A stretch of DNA of 64,000 nucleotides, taken from the NCBI RefSeq assembly GCF_025998535.1, contig NZ_AP024233.1:2240001-2304000 (forward strand), given 5' to 3'. Under the pieces are notes generated by a model, which was not told the origin of the DNA, did no database searches, and worked only from the letters and a program-made list of their open reading frames with translations. The DNA is from Desulfolithobacter dissulfuricans. Lineage in GTDB: Bacteria; Desulfobacterota; Desulfobulbia; Desulfobulbales; Desulfobulbaceae. Of the stretch, positions 27,283 through 35,079 are shown piece by piece. The translations under genes and the position numbers were made by a program. Positions within the stretch are counted from its first letter, which is position 1; each line of letters starts with the position of its first letter.

Positions 27283-27313
27283 AGCCCCTCCAGCAATGGA
27301 GGGGCTTTTTTTG
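27283..27313. terminator. Bidirectional rho-independent terminator
   Basis: Perfect 9-bp stem AGCCCCTCC/GGAGGGGCT with a 6-base loop, A7 on the left and T7 on the right, so it can terminate on both strands. On the minus strand it follows the YkgJ-type gene. On the same strand a second hairpin (GTTTGCCCG/CGGGCAAAC, 27252-27275) lies between it and the group II intron. Confidence 0.85.
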
Positions 27314-27370
27314 TGCAGTATGATGCCTGCTGCTGATCCGCCCGGGACGGGGGAGCCAGAAGCAGTTACC

Positions 27371-27404
27371 CCGGAGTCTACGCTTACCCGGAGTCTACGC
27401 TTAC
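27371..27404 (-). repeat. Intergenic tandem repeat 2 x 17 bp, GTAAGC...ACTCCGG family
   Basis: On the minus strand, two perfect units gtaagcgtagactccgg in direct tandem, preceded by tgcag. It is located 26 bases past the stop of the YkgJ-type gene and before the terminator, so it would be in that gene's 3' untranslated RNA. Confidence 0.85.
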
Positions 27405-27429
27405 CTGCAAGCAGCGCAGGGAGATGGCA

Positions 27430-28413
27430 TCAGCCTTTGGCTTCCTTTTGGGCGGCCAGTTCCCTGGCCCGTTTTTCCTGTTCTTTTTTCAACCGCTCAC
27501 GTTCGGCCTTGAGCTCCAGGTACTCCTGCTCGGCCTTCTTCAGGGCCTCGTCCTGGCGTTTCTTGATCTCTTCTACCTTCTTCTTGATCTTCTCATCCCT
27601 GATCTTCAGGCCCTCGGCCCCGAACAGAGTGTTGGCCAGGTATTTAAACGAGAACAGCATCAGCTCGATATCATCTTCCCGGATCTTGTCCAAAGTCTCC
27701 TGGTCCACCTCGTAGGTGTCGAGGAAGGAACTCTCGAAGATGAACTTACGAAAGGAATCGAGATCGGTGGAGGCCATGAAGAACATCCGCTTGGCAGCCT
27801 CGGACAGGGAGGCCTGATGGCCAAAGGACTTGCGGCGCATGACCAGACGCAGCCACTCCTTGTTCATCTCGTCCCGCAAATCCACGCCCTGATCAGCACG
27901 CCATTCGCCGATGGTCCAGTGCTTGGGCTCTTCAAAACCCTTGCAGTGCGGCTCCTTGACAATGAAGAAAAACTTCTCTTCCTTGGCGTCGTTGCTGCCC
28001 CCTTCATGGAAATCAGCCATACCCACCGGATAGTACCGACAGGCGGACGGACGATCCGAATAGACCGTGCATCCCTCGGGCGTCACAAAAGGGCAGGCCT
28101 TTTTCTCTTCGGTCAACTTGATCTGGACACCCGGCATGTCGGTCTTTTCCAGGTATGTGGGCTCGGTGTATTTCATGATGAATTCATGGGCCGGGATTCC
28201 GAGGCGTTTCCGCAGAATAAGAATATCGTACGGGGTGAGGACGATCTTGATATTATGACAGCAGGCGGTAAAGCAGGAAACACCGGGATGACACTGGAAC
28301 TGGAGATGGGAGTCCAGGGTCAGTTTCTCCGGCAGGATATGAGAGGGATTCTTGTCTGTTATCTTGGTAAAATCTTTTTCTTTGCTTATAAAACTCTTTT
28401 TTGTCTCTGTCAT
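27430..28413 (-). CDS. YkgJ-family cysteine-cluster protein
   Basis: 327 residues. The N-terminal two thirds hold the CxxxCxxCC-type cluster of the zinc/iron-chelating UPF0153 family: CHPGVSCFTACCHN near residue 41, then CPFVTPEGCTVYSDRPSACRYYP. The C-terminal ~60 residues are a strongly charged coiled coil (Lys/Glu-rich, KKKVEEIKKRQDEALKKAEQ), an extension not typical of the family. Proteins of this kind probably bind a metal or Fe-S centre; function is unknown. Followed by a GTAAGC repeat and a terminator. Confidence 0.85.
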   Translation of the reverse strand: MTETKKSFISKEKDFTKITDKNPSHILPEKLTLDSHLQFQCHPGVSCFTACCHNIKIVLTPYDILILRKRLGIPAHEFIMKYTEPTYLEKTDMPGVQIKLTEEKKACPFVTPEGCTVYSDRPSACRYYPVGMADFHEGGSNDAKEEKFFFIVKEPHCKGFEEPKHWTIGEWRADQGVDLRDEMNKEWLRLVMRRKSFGHQASLSEAAKRMFFMASTDLDSFRKFIFESSFLDTYEVDQETLDKIREDDIELMLFSFKYLANTLFGAEGLKIRDEKIKKKVEEIKKRQDEALKKAEQEYLELKAERERLKKEQEKRARELAAQKEAKG

Positions 28414-28807
28414 GCTATGCAGTATCCTTTATAAAGGTTTGTCTTTGGCAACAGAATCAAGGGGATATCCCGTCTGCGGGCCAAAAGAGGCAAGCCCATG
28501 ACAGCTCGCATCTCCTGGTCCTGCCCCCACGTGGTTTCCCCGCCGAAACACTGTCTCACTCCGACCTGAGTTCGGCCGGGCCCGCCCGCAGCTCTTTGAA
28601 AGCAGGCAGAAAACACAAATTTTTATTGTACCATCTCCTTGTTTTCTGTCAAACGATAAGACCACTGGCCAGAGGAATGGATAAAAAAATTCGGATGGCC
28701 TTTCCACCAGCCAGGGCGGGGACTCCTTGCCATTTCCATGAAAAGTATATATATTTACTCCACTCTCATGAAACATGATTTTCAGACCTTAAATATACCA
28801 CCCACAA
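28414..28807. other. Divergent intergenic region; no gene recognised
   Basis: 394 bases between the YkgJ-type gene (-) and the small ORF at 28808 (+). Reading frames here have no Shine-Dalgarno and no recognisable motif. It contains AT-rich stretches (for example aagtatatatatttactcc near 28742) that could hold promoters for either side. Confidence 0.4.
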
Positions 28808-29005
28808 ATGAAAAAAATTTTTACCACCCCCATTGACCTGAGCAAGGTGGAAACGCTGATCTACCATCTGCCCGATGGTCCCTCCTTCTCTCTTGAGATG
28901 AAAGGGATGGAAGACTTCATTGAAATCGAACTGGAACTCGGTGACATCTGTGACACCTCGGACATTGATGGAGTGATCCATTTCTTTCCCCGGGGCAATG
29001 CCTGA
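28808..29005 (+). CDS. Small acidic hypothetical protein
   Basis: 65 residues, acidic (many Glu/Asp), beginning MKKIFTTPIDLSKVETLIYHLPDG and ending HFFPRGNA. No signal peptide, membrane helix or known domain is seen. Codon composition looks coding (GC-rich third positions), while the start has only a poor ribosome-binding site. It is followed 146 bases later by the PHP gene on the same strand. The overlapping antisense frame was rejected. Confidence 0.55.
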   Translation: MKKIFTTPIDLSKVETLIYHLPDGPSFSLEMKGMEDFIEIELELGDICDTSDIDGVIHFFPRGNA

Positions 29006-29151
29006 GTCGGCGGTTGCCGATCACCTGGATTCCAGAATCACCCCGTCAGCCGGCCTTGAACATCGCCGGTGCCCCCTTTCCACCTGGTGGTACGTGGCAG
29101 AAGAAAGCGTAACCCTGTTCTCTTCCCGTTGCCGATACCAGGCCCTGTTTC

Positions 29152-29931
29152 GTGACTGACTGCGATCTCACATCCGATACCCACGTCCACACCCTGCTGT
29201 GTAACCATGCCCGGGGCGAGATGGAAGACTATGTCCGGGCTGCGCTCAAGCGCAACCTGACGCGGTTGACCTTTCTCGAACACCTGGAAGCAGATATCTC
29301 CTATCCGCAGCGAACCTGGCTGCGGGATCAGGATTTCAACAGCTATTTCGCCGAAGGTTACCGGCTGCAGGATAAATATGGCGGCCAGCTCACCATTGAG
29401 CTGGGGGTAGAGGCGGGCTATAATCCCGAGGCCGTGGACCTCATGCAGGCCCGGCTTGCGCGCTGGCCCTTTGAACGGATCGGCCTTTCCTACCATTTCT
29501 ACCGCGTGGGCTCGCGTCATTACAATCTGGTCAGCCGGAGGCGGGAAAACATGACAGCCCTGGGCCGAATCGGCGTCGAACAGGTGACCAGCGACTACCT
29601 GAGCGGTCTCATTCAAGCGGTACAGGAGCTGGAGTGCGACGTGCTCTGCCACCTGGACGCGGTCATGCGTCACCATCCAGGGTATCGGCTCCTGCCCTCC
29701 CACCAGCGCCAGATCGACACTCTGCTCGATCTCATGGCTGCCCGTAACATTTCCCTGGAGATCAACACCTCCGGCTTTCCCATCCGCGACCTTCCCTATC
29801 CCTCGCCGGACATCATCGCCAGAGCCAGGGACCGTGCCATTCCCCTGGCTGCCGGCTCCGATGCCCACCATCCCGAGCAGGTGGGCCGCCATTTCGAAGA
29901 CCTGGCCCGTCTCCTCAACAGCGGCAGCTGA
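29152..29931 (+). CDS. PHP-domain phosphoesterase, histidinol-phosphatase-like
   Basis: 259 residues, probably starting at GTG 29152, with no strong Shine-Dalgarno. The PHP metal ligands are visible: DTHVHTLLCNHARGEM near the start, then FLEHLEAD, the ELGVEAGY Glu, SYHFYR, CHLDAVMRH, and GSDAHHPEQVG near the end. This is the HisK-type histidinol-phosphatase/PHP superfamily; a role in histidine synthesis is likely but other phosphoesters are possible. No his genes adjoin it. Confidence 0.8.
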   Translation: MTDCDLTSDTHVHTLLCNHARGEMEDYVRAALKRNLTRLTFLEHLEADISYPQRTWLRDQDFNSYFAEGYRLQDKYGGQLTIELGVEAGYNPEAVDLMQARLARWPFERIGLSYHFYRVGSRHYNLVSRRRENMTALGRIGVEQVTSDYLSGLIQAVQELECDVLCHLDAVMRHHPGYRLLPSHQRQIDTLLDLMAARNISLEINTSGFPIRDLPYPSPDIIARARDRAIPLAAGSDAHHPEQVGRHFEDLARLLNSGS

Positions 29932-30181
29932 CCAGACCCTGTCCTCGACCGGCTCCCAGCCGGAATCAGCCACCAGGTTCCACCATATCCCTTCCGGGAG
30001 AAAGTAAGCAGCAGACCCAAAAAAAATCCTCACCCCCGGGAAATGTGATAATTTTGTGAGAACCGTCCGGCATAATAAATCGGCAAGGAGGCCAGCAGGT
30101 CCTGAACCGGTCCGGGCAACAACCGGCCAGGGACATCACAGTCTGACAGAGAGAAACCATGTCGGAGGGGAGAGAAGAAAA

Positions 30182-30562
30182 ATGAAACAGGTCATCAGCG
30201 ACCAGACCAGGCACTGGCTCACCATATCGGCCCTGGTACTCAGGGAGCCTCTGGAAAACCTGCAGGAACTGGTCCTGCGAATCACCAGGAAGAATCCTGC
30301 CATGGGCTTTTACGCCACCGATCTGGCCCGGCTCCGCATGTCCGGCATGGACATGGAAACAGTTCTCCACCGGATATGGCAGGCGGACACACCGGTTTCC
30401 ATCCAGGAGATCATGAATACGGAAAAATTCCGTTCCCATCCCTCGGCCAGGGCAATCTGCTTCCTGGCCGATCTGGTCCTGTCCGACGCCGGCGGCACCA
30501 TCAGGAACCGGCTCAGCCAGAGGGCCGAAACCGGTTCGCACAACGGCCCCATACTCCATTGA
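30182..30562 (+). CDS. Hypothetical protein, 126 aa
   Basis: ATG at 30182 follows GGAGGGGAG by ten bases; a longer frame open from 30056 lacks a ribosome-binding site. The protein is mostly helical in appearance, with no signal peptide, metal motif or membrane segment (MKQVISDQTRHWLTISALVL...). No family was recognised. It lies tail to tail with the HEAT-REC gene and 250 bases after the PHP gene; the gap 29932-30181 shows no other feature. Confidence 0.6.
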   Translation: MKQVISDQTRHWLTISALVLREPLENLQELVLRITRKNPAMGFYATDLARLRMSGMDMETVLHRIWQADTPVSIQEIMNTEKFRSHPSARAICFLADLVLSDAGGTIRNRLSQRAETGSHNGPILH

Positions 30563-30638
30563 CGACAAAAGCGGGTACCGTCCGGTAATCCGCTTCCCTA
30601 TTGTTTTCCTTCCCTGCCTTTCGCAGGACGGTCCCGGC

Positions 30639-32270
30639 TCAGGAAACCGTTATATATTTACCCATGGCCTTTTTCAGGGACTCGGCATTGAAGGGCTTGA
30701 TCAGGATATCGTTCACACCGACCTTCTGCGCCGCCTCATGATCCTGGGCATCCCCCTGGGTGGTCACCATGATAATGGGCAGCTCTGAGGGCCCATACTT
30801 CTCGCGGATCTTTTCAGTAAGCTGAATACCGGTAATTTCCGGCATATTCAGGTCGGTCAGGACCAGGGCCGGTTTCTCCTTTTCAAGCCACTCCAGGGCC
30901 CCGGCCGGGAACTCGAACAGGACCGGCTCAAAGCCAAGCTCATGCAGGGTGGCCTTGTAGATGTTAAGGATCATCCGTGAGTCATCCACGGCACAGATCT
31001 TCTGCCGTCTGCCGGCGGCATCGACGGTCCCGTCACCGATCCGGGCCGCAAAGCTGTCCAGACCATGTTTTTTGAGCAGTCGTACGTAGTGGTCGCGAAT
31101 ATCCTTGTGGGCATGGGGCAGATAGATAAGGGCCTTTTCCTGAAAATACTCTTCTCCGGCCAGGCTGAGGAAGACATTGTCCACCTGGGCATTGACGATG
31201 ATCTTGACGATATGGCGCGCTTCGTCGCTGTCGTTCTTGACCAGGTTCTTTATTCCCGCGGCCAGAATTTCGTTGAAATTCCGATCAATGGCCCGGGCCG
31301 CGGCAATGCAGACATGGTCCTCGGGATCGGTCAGCCCGGCGGCCAGGGTGTAGGCGCCCTTGCGCAGCGGCAGCCTGGCCAGGGCCTCGTAGGCGGCAAA
31401 CCGGACGTTGGGGTTGCGCGGCTCGCTGTTCAACAGTTTGCGGATCGGCATGATGGCGCTCTCATCCCCGATATCTCCGAGTACGTTCAGGGTATGGATG
31501 AGCAGGTCATCGTCCTCTTCCTTGAGATTTTCAATGAGCACCGGCACCGATTTGACCCCGATCCGGATGAGCTCCTCCTTGGCATAGGTCCGCATATGGG
31601 CGTAATGGGACCGGAGGGTGTCGTTTAATTTTTCCAGCGAGACCGAGTCCTGGACATCGGCAAAGATGCCGAGGATCAGAAAATCGAGCTCGTTATCCGT
31701 CCCCATCCGTTCGGCCAGACGATGCATGGCCGTGGGGGTGCCCACCATTCCCAGGGCATGGATGGCGGTGATGATCAGCTCCCGGTCCGCCGAGTAGAGA
31801 TAATCGGTCAGGGTATTGATACACTGGGGATCGCCGATCAGCCCCAGGGTCTCGATGATCAGCTTGATCTGCAGGGAATCATCGGTCTCGCCGAGCAGAT
31901 CGATCAGCGCCTGGGTCGCCTCTTCGAGCCGCAGCTCACCGGCGGTCTCGATCATGATGGTCTTATCCTCGATCTGTGGGTCGCGCAAACTCTCGATGAG
32001 CACCTCCGGATAGGCGATCAGGTGGGATATCAGGGTTTCCCGGACCACGGGCAGGGATTCACAAAGCTCGGGCTGGGTGGTGAGCAGATAATTGAGAAGC
32101 CGAACACTGAACCTGGGCTCGGCCCTGGACAGTTCGTAGAGAATACGGTTCTGGGTTGTCTTGTCCACATCCGCTAGATGATTCAGGACAAGGCGGGCCT
32201 TGAGGGTGTCGCCGGTCTTGATATTGTCCCGGATCTCCTGAACCATGTGTTCGGGATTCACATCTGCCAT
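30639..32270 (-). CDS. HEAT-repeat protein with C-terminal response-regulator receiver domain
   Basis: 543 residues. About 1-400 consist of HEAT-like alpha repeats (for example LIDLLGETDDSLQIKLIIETLGLIGDPQC, then similar blocks every ~30-40 residues with DP/DE turns). About 420-543 are a CheY-like receiver: ICAVDDSRMIL, the phosphoacceptor Asp in LVLTDLNMPEITG, VTTQGD, and the Lys in ILIKPFN. There is no DNA-binding or output domain, so phosphorylation probably changes protein-protein contacts through the HEAT solenoid. No kinase is adjacent. A good Shine-Dalgarno AAGGAG precedes the ATG. Confidence 0.88.
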   Translation of the reverse strand: MADVNPEHMVQEIRDNIKTGDTLKARLVLNHLADVDKTTQNRILYELSRAEPRFSVRLLNYLLTTQPELCESLPVVRETLISHLIAYPEVLIESLRDPQIEDKTIMIETAGELRLEEATQALIDLLGETDDSLQIKLIIETLGLIGDPQCINTLTDYLYSADRELIITAIHALGMVGTPTAMHRLAERMGTDNELDFLILGIFADVQDSVSLEKLNDTLRSHYAHMRTYAKEELIRIGVKSVPVLIENLKEEDDDLLIHTLNVLGDIGDESAIMPIRKLLNSEPRNPNVRFAAYEALARLPLRKGAYTLAAGLTDPEDHVCIAAARAIDRNFNEILAAGIKNLVKNDSDEARHIVKIIVNAQVDNVFLSLAGEEYFQEKALIYLPHAHKDIRDHYVRLLKKHGLDSFAARIGDGTVDAAGRRQKICAVDDSRMILNIYKATLHELGFEPVLFEFPAGALEWLEKEKPALVLTDLNMPEITGIQLTEKIREKYGPSELPIIMVTTQGDAQDHEAAQKVGVNDILIKPFNAESLKKAMGKYITVS

Positions 32271-32344
32271 TCATCCACTCCTTTTCCTTGGAAAGTTTAT
32301 CTCGCCCCGGGGGCCGGTCAACCGCCCCCGGGGCTGGCCGAGGC

Positions 32345-34081
32345 CTACTGCTGCGGAATCCAGTCCACCCCGATGCGGCGGATCACGTTAAAACCACCGC
32401 TTAGTACCATGGTATTCGTTTTTCCAAGATGGTCAAGGAAGACTTGTACCTCAAAGGACCTGGTACCGGCGTCGCAGAGGATGATCAGGGTCTTGTCGTC
32501 GGGAATCTCGTGGTACCGTTTCCGGACCTCGGCATAGGGCACCGCCACCCACCGCTCGGCGCCAAATTTCTCCACAAAGGGCGTGGCTTCCAGCGGATGG
32601 CGGATGTCCAGGGCCGCCCAGTCCGGTTCCCGGGAGAAGTCCTCCATCCAGGCCAGGAAACGGCGCATGGACACCTTCCTGAGCCGGCCGGCACAGATAT
32701 TATCGGCCACAAAGGCCGCCGCATTAATTGAATCGACAGCGGCGGAAAAAGGCGGCGCATAGGCCATTTCCACGGTGATAAAGTCCTCAATGGTCGCCCC
32801 CTTGCTGATGAGGGCAGCCGCGGTGTCGATCCGGGCGGAAATGGAATCGTTCATCATCCCGAATCCCTGCAGCCCCAGGACCTTCCTGGTCCGTTTATCA
32901 AAAACCATCTGGTAGACGACAATGGCCTCGCCGGGAAAGAAATGGGCCCGGTCCGAGGGGGCGGTGAGGGCATAATCCGCCTCGAACCCCTCGGCCAGGG
33001 CAGCCTCGTAGGTCAGGCCGGTGGCGGCGATACACCGATCAAAGGCCTTCATGATGAAGGAGCCGACCACCCCGTCAAAGGTGGACGGGATGCCGGCCAT
33101 GTTGTCGCCGACAATGCGCCCCTCCCGGTTGGCCAGCGAACCCAGCGGCGCATAGGTCTCCTTGCCGGTGATCAGGTTGGTGGTGGCGATGCAGTCACCG
33201 GCGGCATAGATATCGGGATCCGTGGTCTGCAGCCTGCGGTTGACCACGATACCGCCCCAGGGGGCCACAGCAAGGCCGGCCTCCCTGGCCAGCTCGCTGC
33301 GCGGCCGCACGCCGGCGGCCATGATCACAAGATCAGCCTCCAGGGTCCGCTCCGGCGTCTTGACCGCCACCACGTGCCCATCCCCGTTGCCGATCAGCTC
33401 AGTTGCACCCTCGCCGGTATAGACCGCCACTTCCTTCTCTTCCAGATGGGTTTTGAGCATGGCGGCGAACTCCCAGTCCACGATCCGCGGCAGCAGCTGA
33501 GGCATGAACTCCACCAGAGAAGTCTGTACCCCCCAGAGGTCGGTCAGGGCCTCGGCCATCTCCACGCCGATGGCACCACCGCCGATAACCACGGCTTTTT
33601 CCACCATGCCCCGGGCGATCCTTTTCTTGATCTCGATGGCCTTGTGGAGATCAGAGATGGTGAAGACCCCGTCCAGATCCGTGCCGGGAACGGGCAGGAC
33701 CACCGGTCGGGCGCCGGTGGCCAGCATGAGCTTGTCATAGGGCAGCTCACTCTGCTCGCCGGTGTCCAGATTTTCCACCAGTACCTTTTTTTCCTCTCTG
33801 TTGATGGACAGGGCCCGGGTCCGGGTCAGTACCGTGACCCCCTTGGCATCGGCAAAGAACTTCTCATCCCGGATCATGTGAAACGAGGTGGAACGGAGTT
33901 CGGATTCGTCGGAGACATCACCACAGACATAGTAGGGAATGCCGCAGCCGCCATAAGATATGAGAGAATCCTGATCGACAACGGTCACCTCCCATCCGGG
34001 CTTGACCCTTTTCAGATGACAAGCCGCCTTGGGTCCGGCAGCCACCCCGCCGATGATGAGAACTTTCTTGACCTCACTCAT
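32345..34081 (-). CDS. CoA-disulfide reductase-like flavoprotein with C-terminal rhodanese domain
   Basis: 578 residues. The N-terminal FAD/NAD domains show LIIGGVAAGPKAA and the single redox Cys in SYGGCGIPYY (C46), typical of CoA-disulfide reductase, polysulfide/NADH persulfide reductase and related enzymes. The last ~100 residues form a rhodanese domain (LDIRHPLEA, active-site LCDAGTRS). The fusion resembles NADH-dependent persulfide reductases (Npsr-type) that reduce polysulfide or CoA-persulfide, which would suit a sulfur-metabolising anaerobe; substrate is inferred, not seen. Confidence 0.88.
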   Translation of the reverse strand: MSEVKKVLIIGGVAAGPKAACHLKRVKPGWEVTVVDQDSLISYGGCGIPYYVCGDVSDESELRSTSFHMIRDEKFFADAKGVTVLTRTRALSINREEKKVLVENLDTGEQSELPYDKLMLATGARPVVLPVPGTDLDGVFTISDLHKAIEIKKRIARGMVEKAVVIGGGAIGVEMAEALTDLWGVQTSLVEFMPQLLPRIVDWEFAAMLKTHLEEKEVAVYTGEGATELIGNGDGHVVAVKTPERTLEADLVIMAAGVRPRSELAREAGLAVAPWGGIVVNRRLQTTDPDIYAAGDCIATTNLITGKETYAPLGSLANREGRIVGDNMAGIPSTFDGVVGSFIMKAFDRCIAATGLTYEAALAEGFEADYALTAPSDRAHFFPGEAIVVYQMVFDKRTRKVLGLQGFGMMNDSISARIDTAAALISKGATIEDFITVEMAYAPPFSAAVDSINAAAFVADNICAGRLRKVSMRRFLAWMEDFSREPDWAALDIRHPLEATPFVEKFGAERWVAVPYAEVRKRYHEIPDDKTLIILCDAGTRSFEVQVFLDHLGKTNTMVLSGGFNVIRRIGVDWIPQQ

Positions 34082-34181
34082 TTTCTCCTCCTGTGCAAAA
34101 AAGAAAAAGTTACGGAAAACTCAAAAAAACAGAGAACCCGGATTGAAAGAGCAGCCGGGTACAGGGTGCAGAGATCGGCCA

Positions 34182-34532
34182 TCAGGCGCCCGGGCCGGTT
34201 CGCCTCCCCCGGTACAGACGGATATGCATTTTTTCAAAGGTGACCAGGCCGTCGTCGAGAATGGGATCTATGATCTCGAAAAACTGTTCCAGCATATCCC
34301 GGGTATCAATGAACTCGACAATCACCGGCAGGTCTTCGGACAGGCGGAGGATAGATGCGGTCTTGATCCGGGAATTGGCGCCGTAGCCCATCATACCCCG
34401 GATCACCGTTGCTCCGGCAATCCCGCATTCCCGGGCCTTGAGCACCAGCCACTCGTAGAGCGGTTTACCTTCGCACCGGTTATCTTCGCCAATGATCACC
34501 CGCAGCATGTATCCTTCTCTGGGCAGTTCCAT
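34182..34532 (-). CDS. DUF190 (PII-like) protein
   Basis: 116 residues of the DUF190 family: MLRVIIGEDNRCEGKPLYEWLVLKA, GATVIRGMMGYG and LPVIVEFIDT. It has a strong AGGTG ribosome-binding site and follows the crcB stop by three bases, a pairing seen in many bacteria, so the two are surely one operon. The fold resembles PII signalling proteins; the ligand is unknown. Confidence 0.9.
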   Translation of the reverse strand: MELPREGYMLRVIIGEDNRCEGKPLYEWLVLKARECGIAGATVIRGMMGYGANSRIKTASILRLSEDLPVIVEFIDTRDMLEQFFEIIDPILDDGLVTFEKMHIRLYRGRRTGPGA

Positions 34533-34535
34533 AGA

Positions 34536-34928
34536 TCACCTCCACATACCGGATGCTATCATCCGGCCAAACCAGACCATCAAGAGGCCGATGATAACCT
34601 GGGAGCCGGCATTGGCCGTGGCCAGCCCTATACGGCCATCCCGGATCAGGTTCAGAGTTTCGTTGCCAAAGGTGGAAAAAGTGGTGAAGGCCCCAAGCAG
34701 ACCGATGAGCACAAAAGCGCGGGTCTCCACAGACAGCATGCCCCTGGTTTCCACCAGCTGGGAAAGCAGGCCGATGACCAGACAGCCGAGCATATTTACC
34801 GCCATGGTGCCAAAAGGAAAGACGATGGACCCGGAACGGTCCTGAACCCAGCCGCTGACCAGGTATCTCAGTACCGCGCCGGTGAAGCCGCCCATGCCGA
34901 TAATGGCCAGTCTGCTCAATGATTCCAT
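34536..34928 (-). CDS. crcB: CrcB fluoride channel
   Basis: 130 residues from ATG 34928, the normal CrcB/Fluc length; the frame open to 35027 runs into the mobile element and has no support. Four hydrophobic helices are evident. The fluoride-channel signatures GGFTGAVLRYLVSGW, FGTMAVNMLGCLVIG and GAFTTFSTFGNE are present. It would export fluoride as a dual-topology dimer, coupled to DUF190 downstream. The sequence upstream does not match a fluoride riboswitch by eye. Confidence 0.93.
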   Translation of the reverse strand: MESLSRLAIIGMGGFTGAVLRYLVSGWVQDRSGSIVFPFGTMAVNMLGCLVIGLLSQLVETRGMLSVETRAFVLIGLLGAFTTFSTFGNETLNLIRDGRIGLATANAGSQVIIGLLMVWFGRMIASGMWR

Positions 34929-35016
34929 GACATCTGTTGCAAGGTGATCGGAGGTCCGCCTCCAGCCCGGGGCTCCAGACGGATTCCCGGTCCGCGGACC
35001 GGGCTCATTGTTCTTT

Positions 35017-35079
35017 GTGATTACCACTGAAATTCAGCCACCGATACCGGTTTCAATGCTGAAGATTGATGGTAATCAG
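35017..35079. mobile_element. Short copy (63 bp) of the TGATTACC miniature element, with 10-bp target duplication
   Basis: The left 19 bases (gattaccactgaaattcag) and the right ~32 bases ending tggtaatc are identical to the ends of the element at 13653-13824, but the long internal stem is gone. The 10-bp direct repeat attgttcttt flanks it at 35007-35016 and 35080-35089. Removing the element and one repeat restores the reading ...gaacaaTGA, so the insertion happened exactly at the stop codon of the AsmA-like gene. Confidence 0.9.

Noticed and set aside
28766-28981. A 71-residue frame antisense to the small gene at 28808
   Set aside because: Same region as a better frame on the plus strand; no ribosome-binding site and no motif.
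30056-30181. N-terminal extension of the hypothetical gene at 30182
   Set aside because: The upstream 42 codons lack a ribosome-binding site, while ATG 30182 has GGAGGGGAG at a usable distance.
34929-35016. Fluoride riboswitch in front of crcB
   Set aside because: The short upstream sequence does not show the conserved GGNGAUGG / CUGAUG pattern, and the mobile element is inserted close by.
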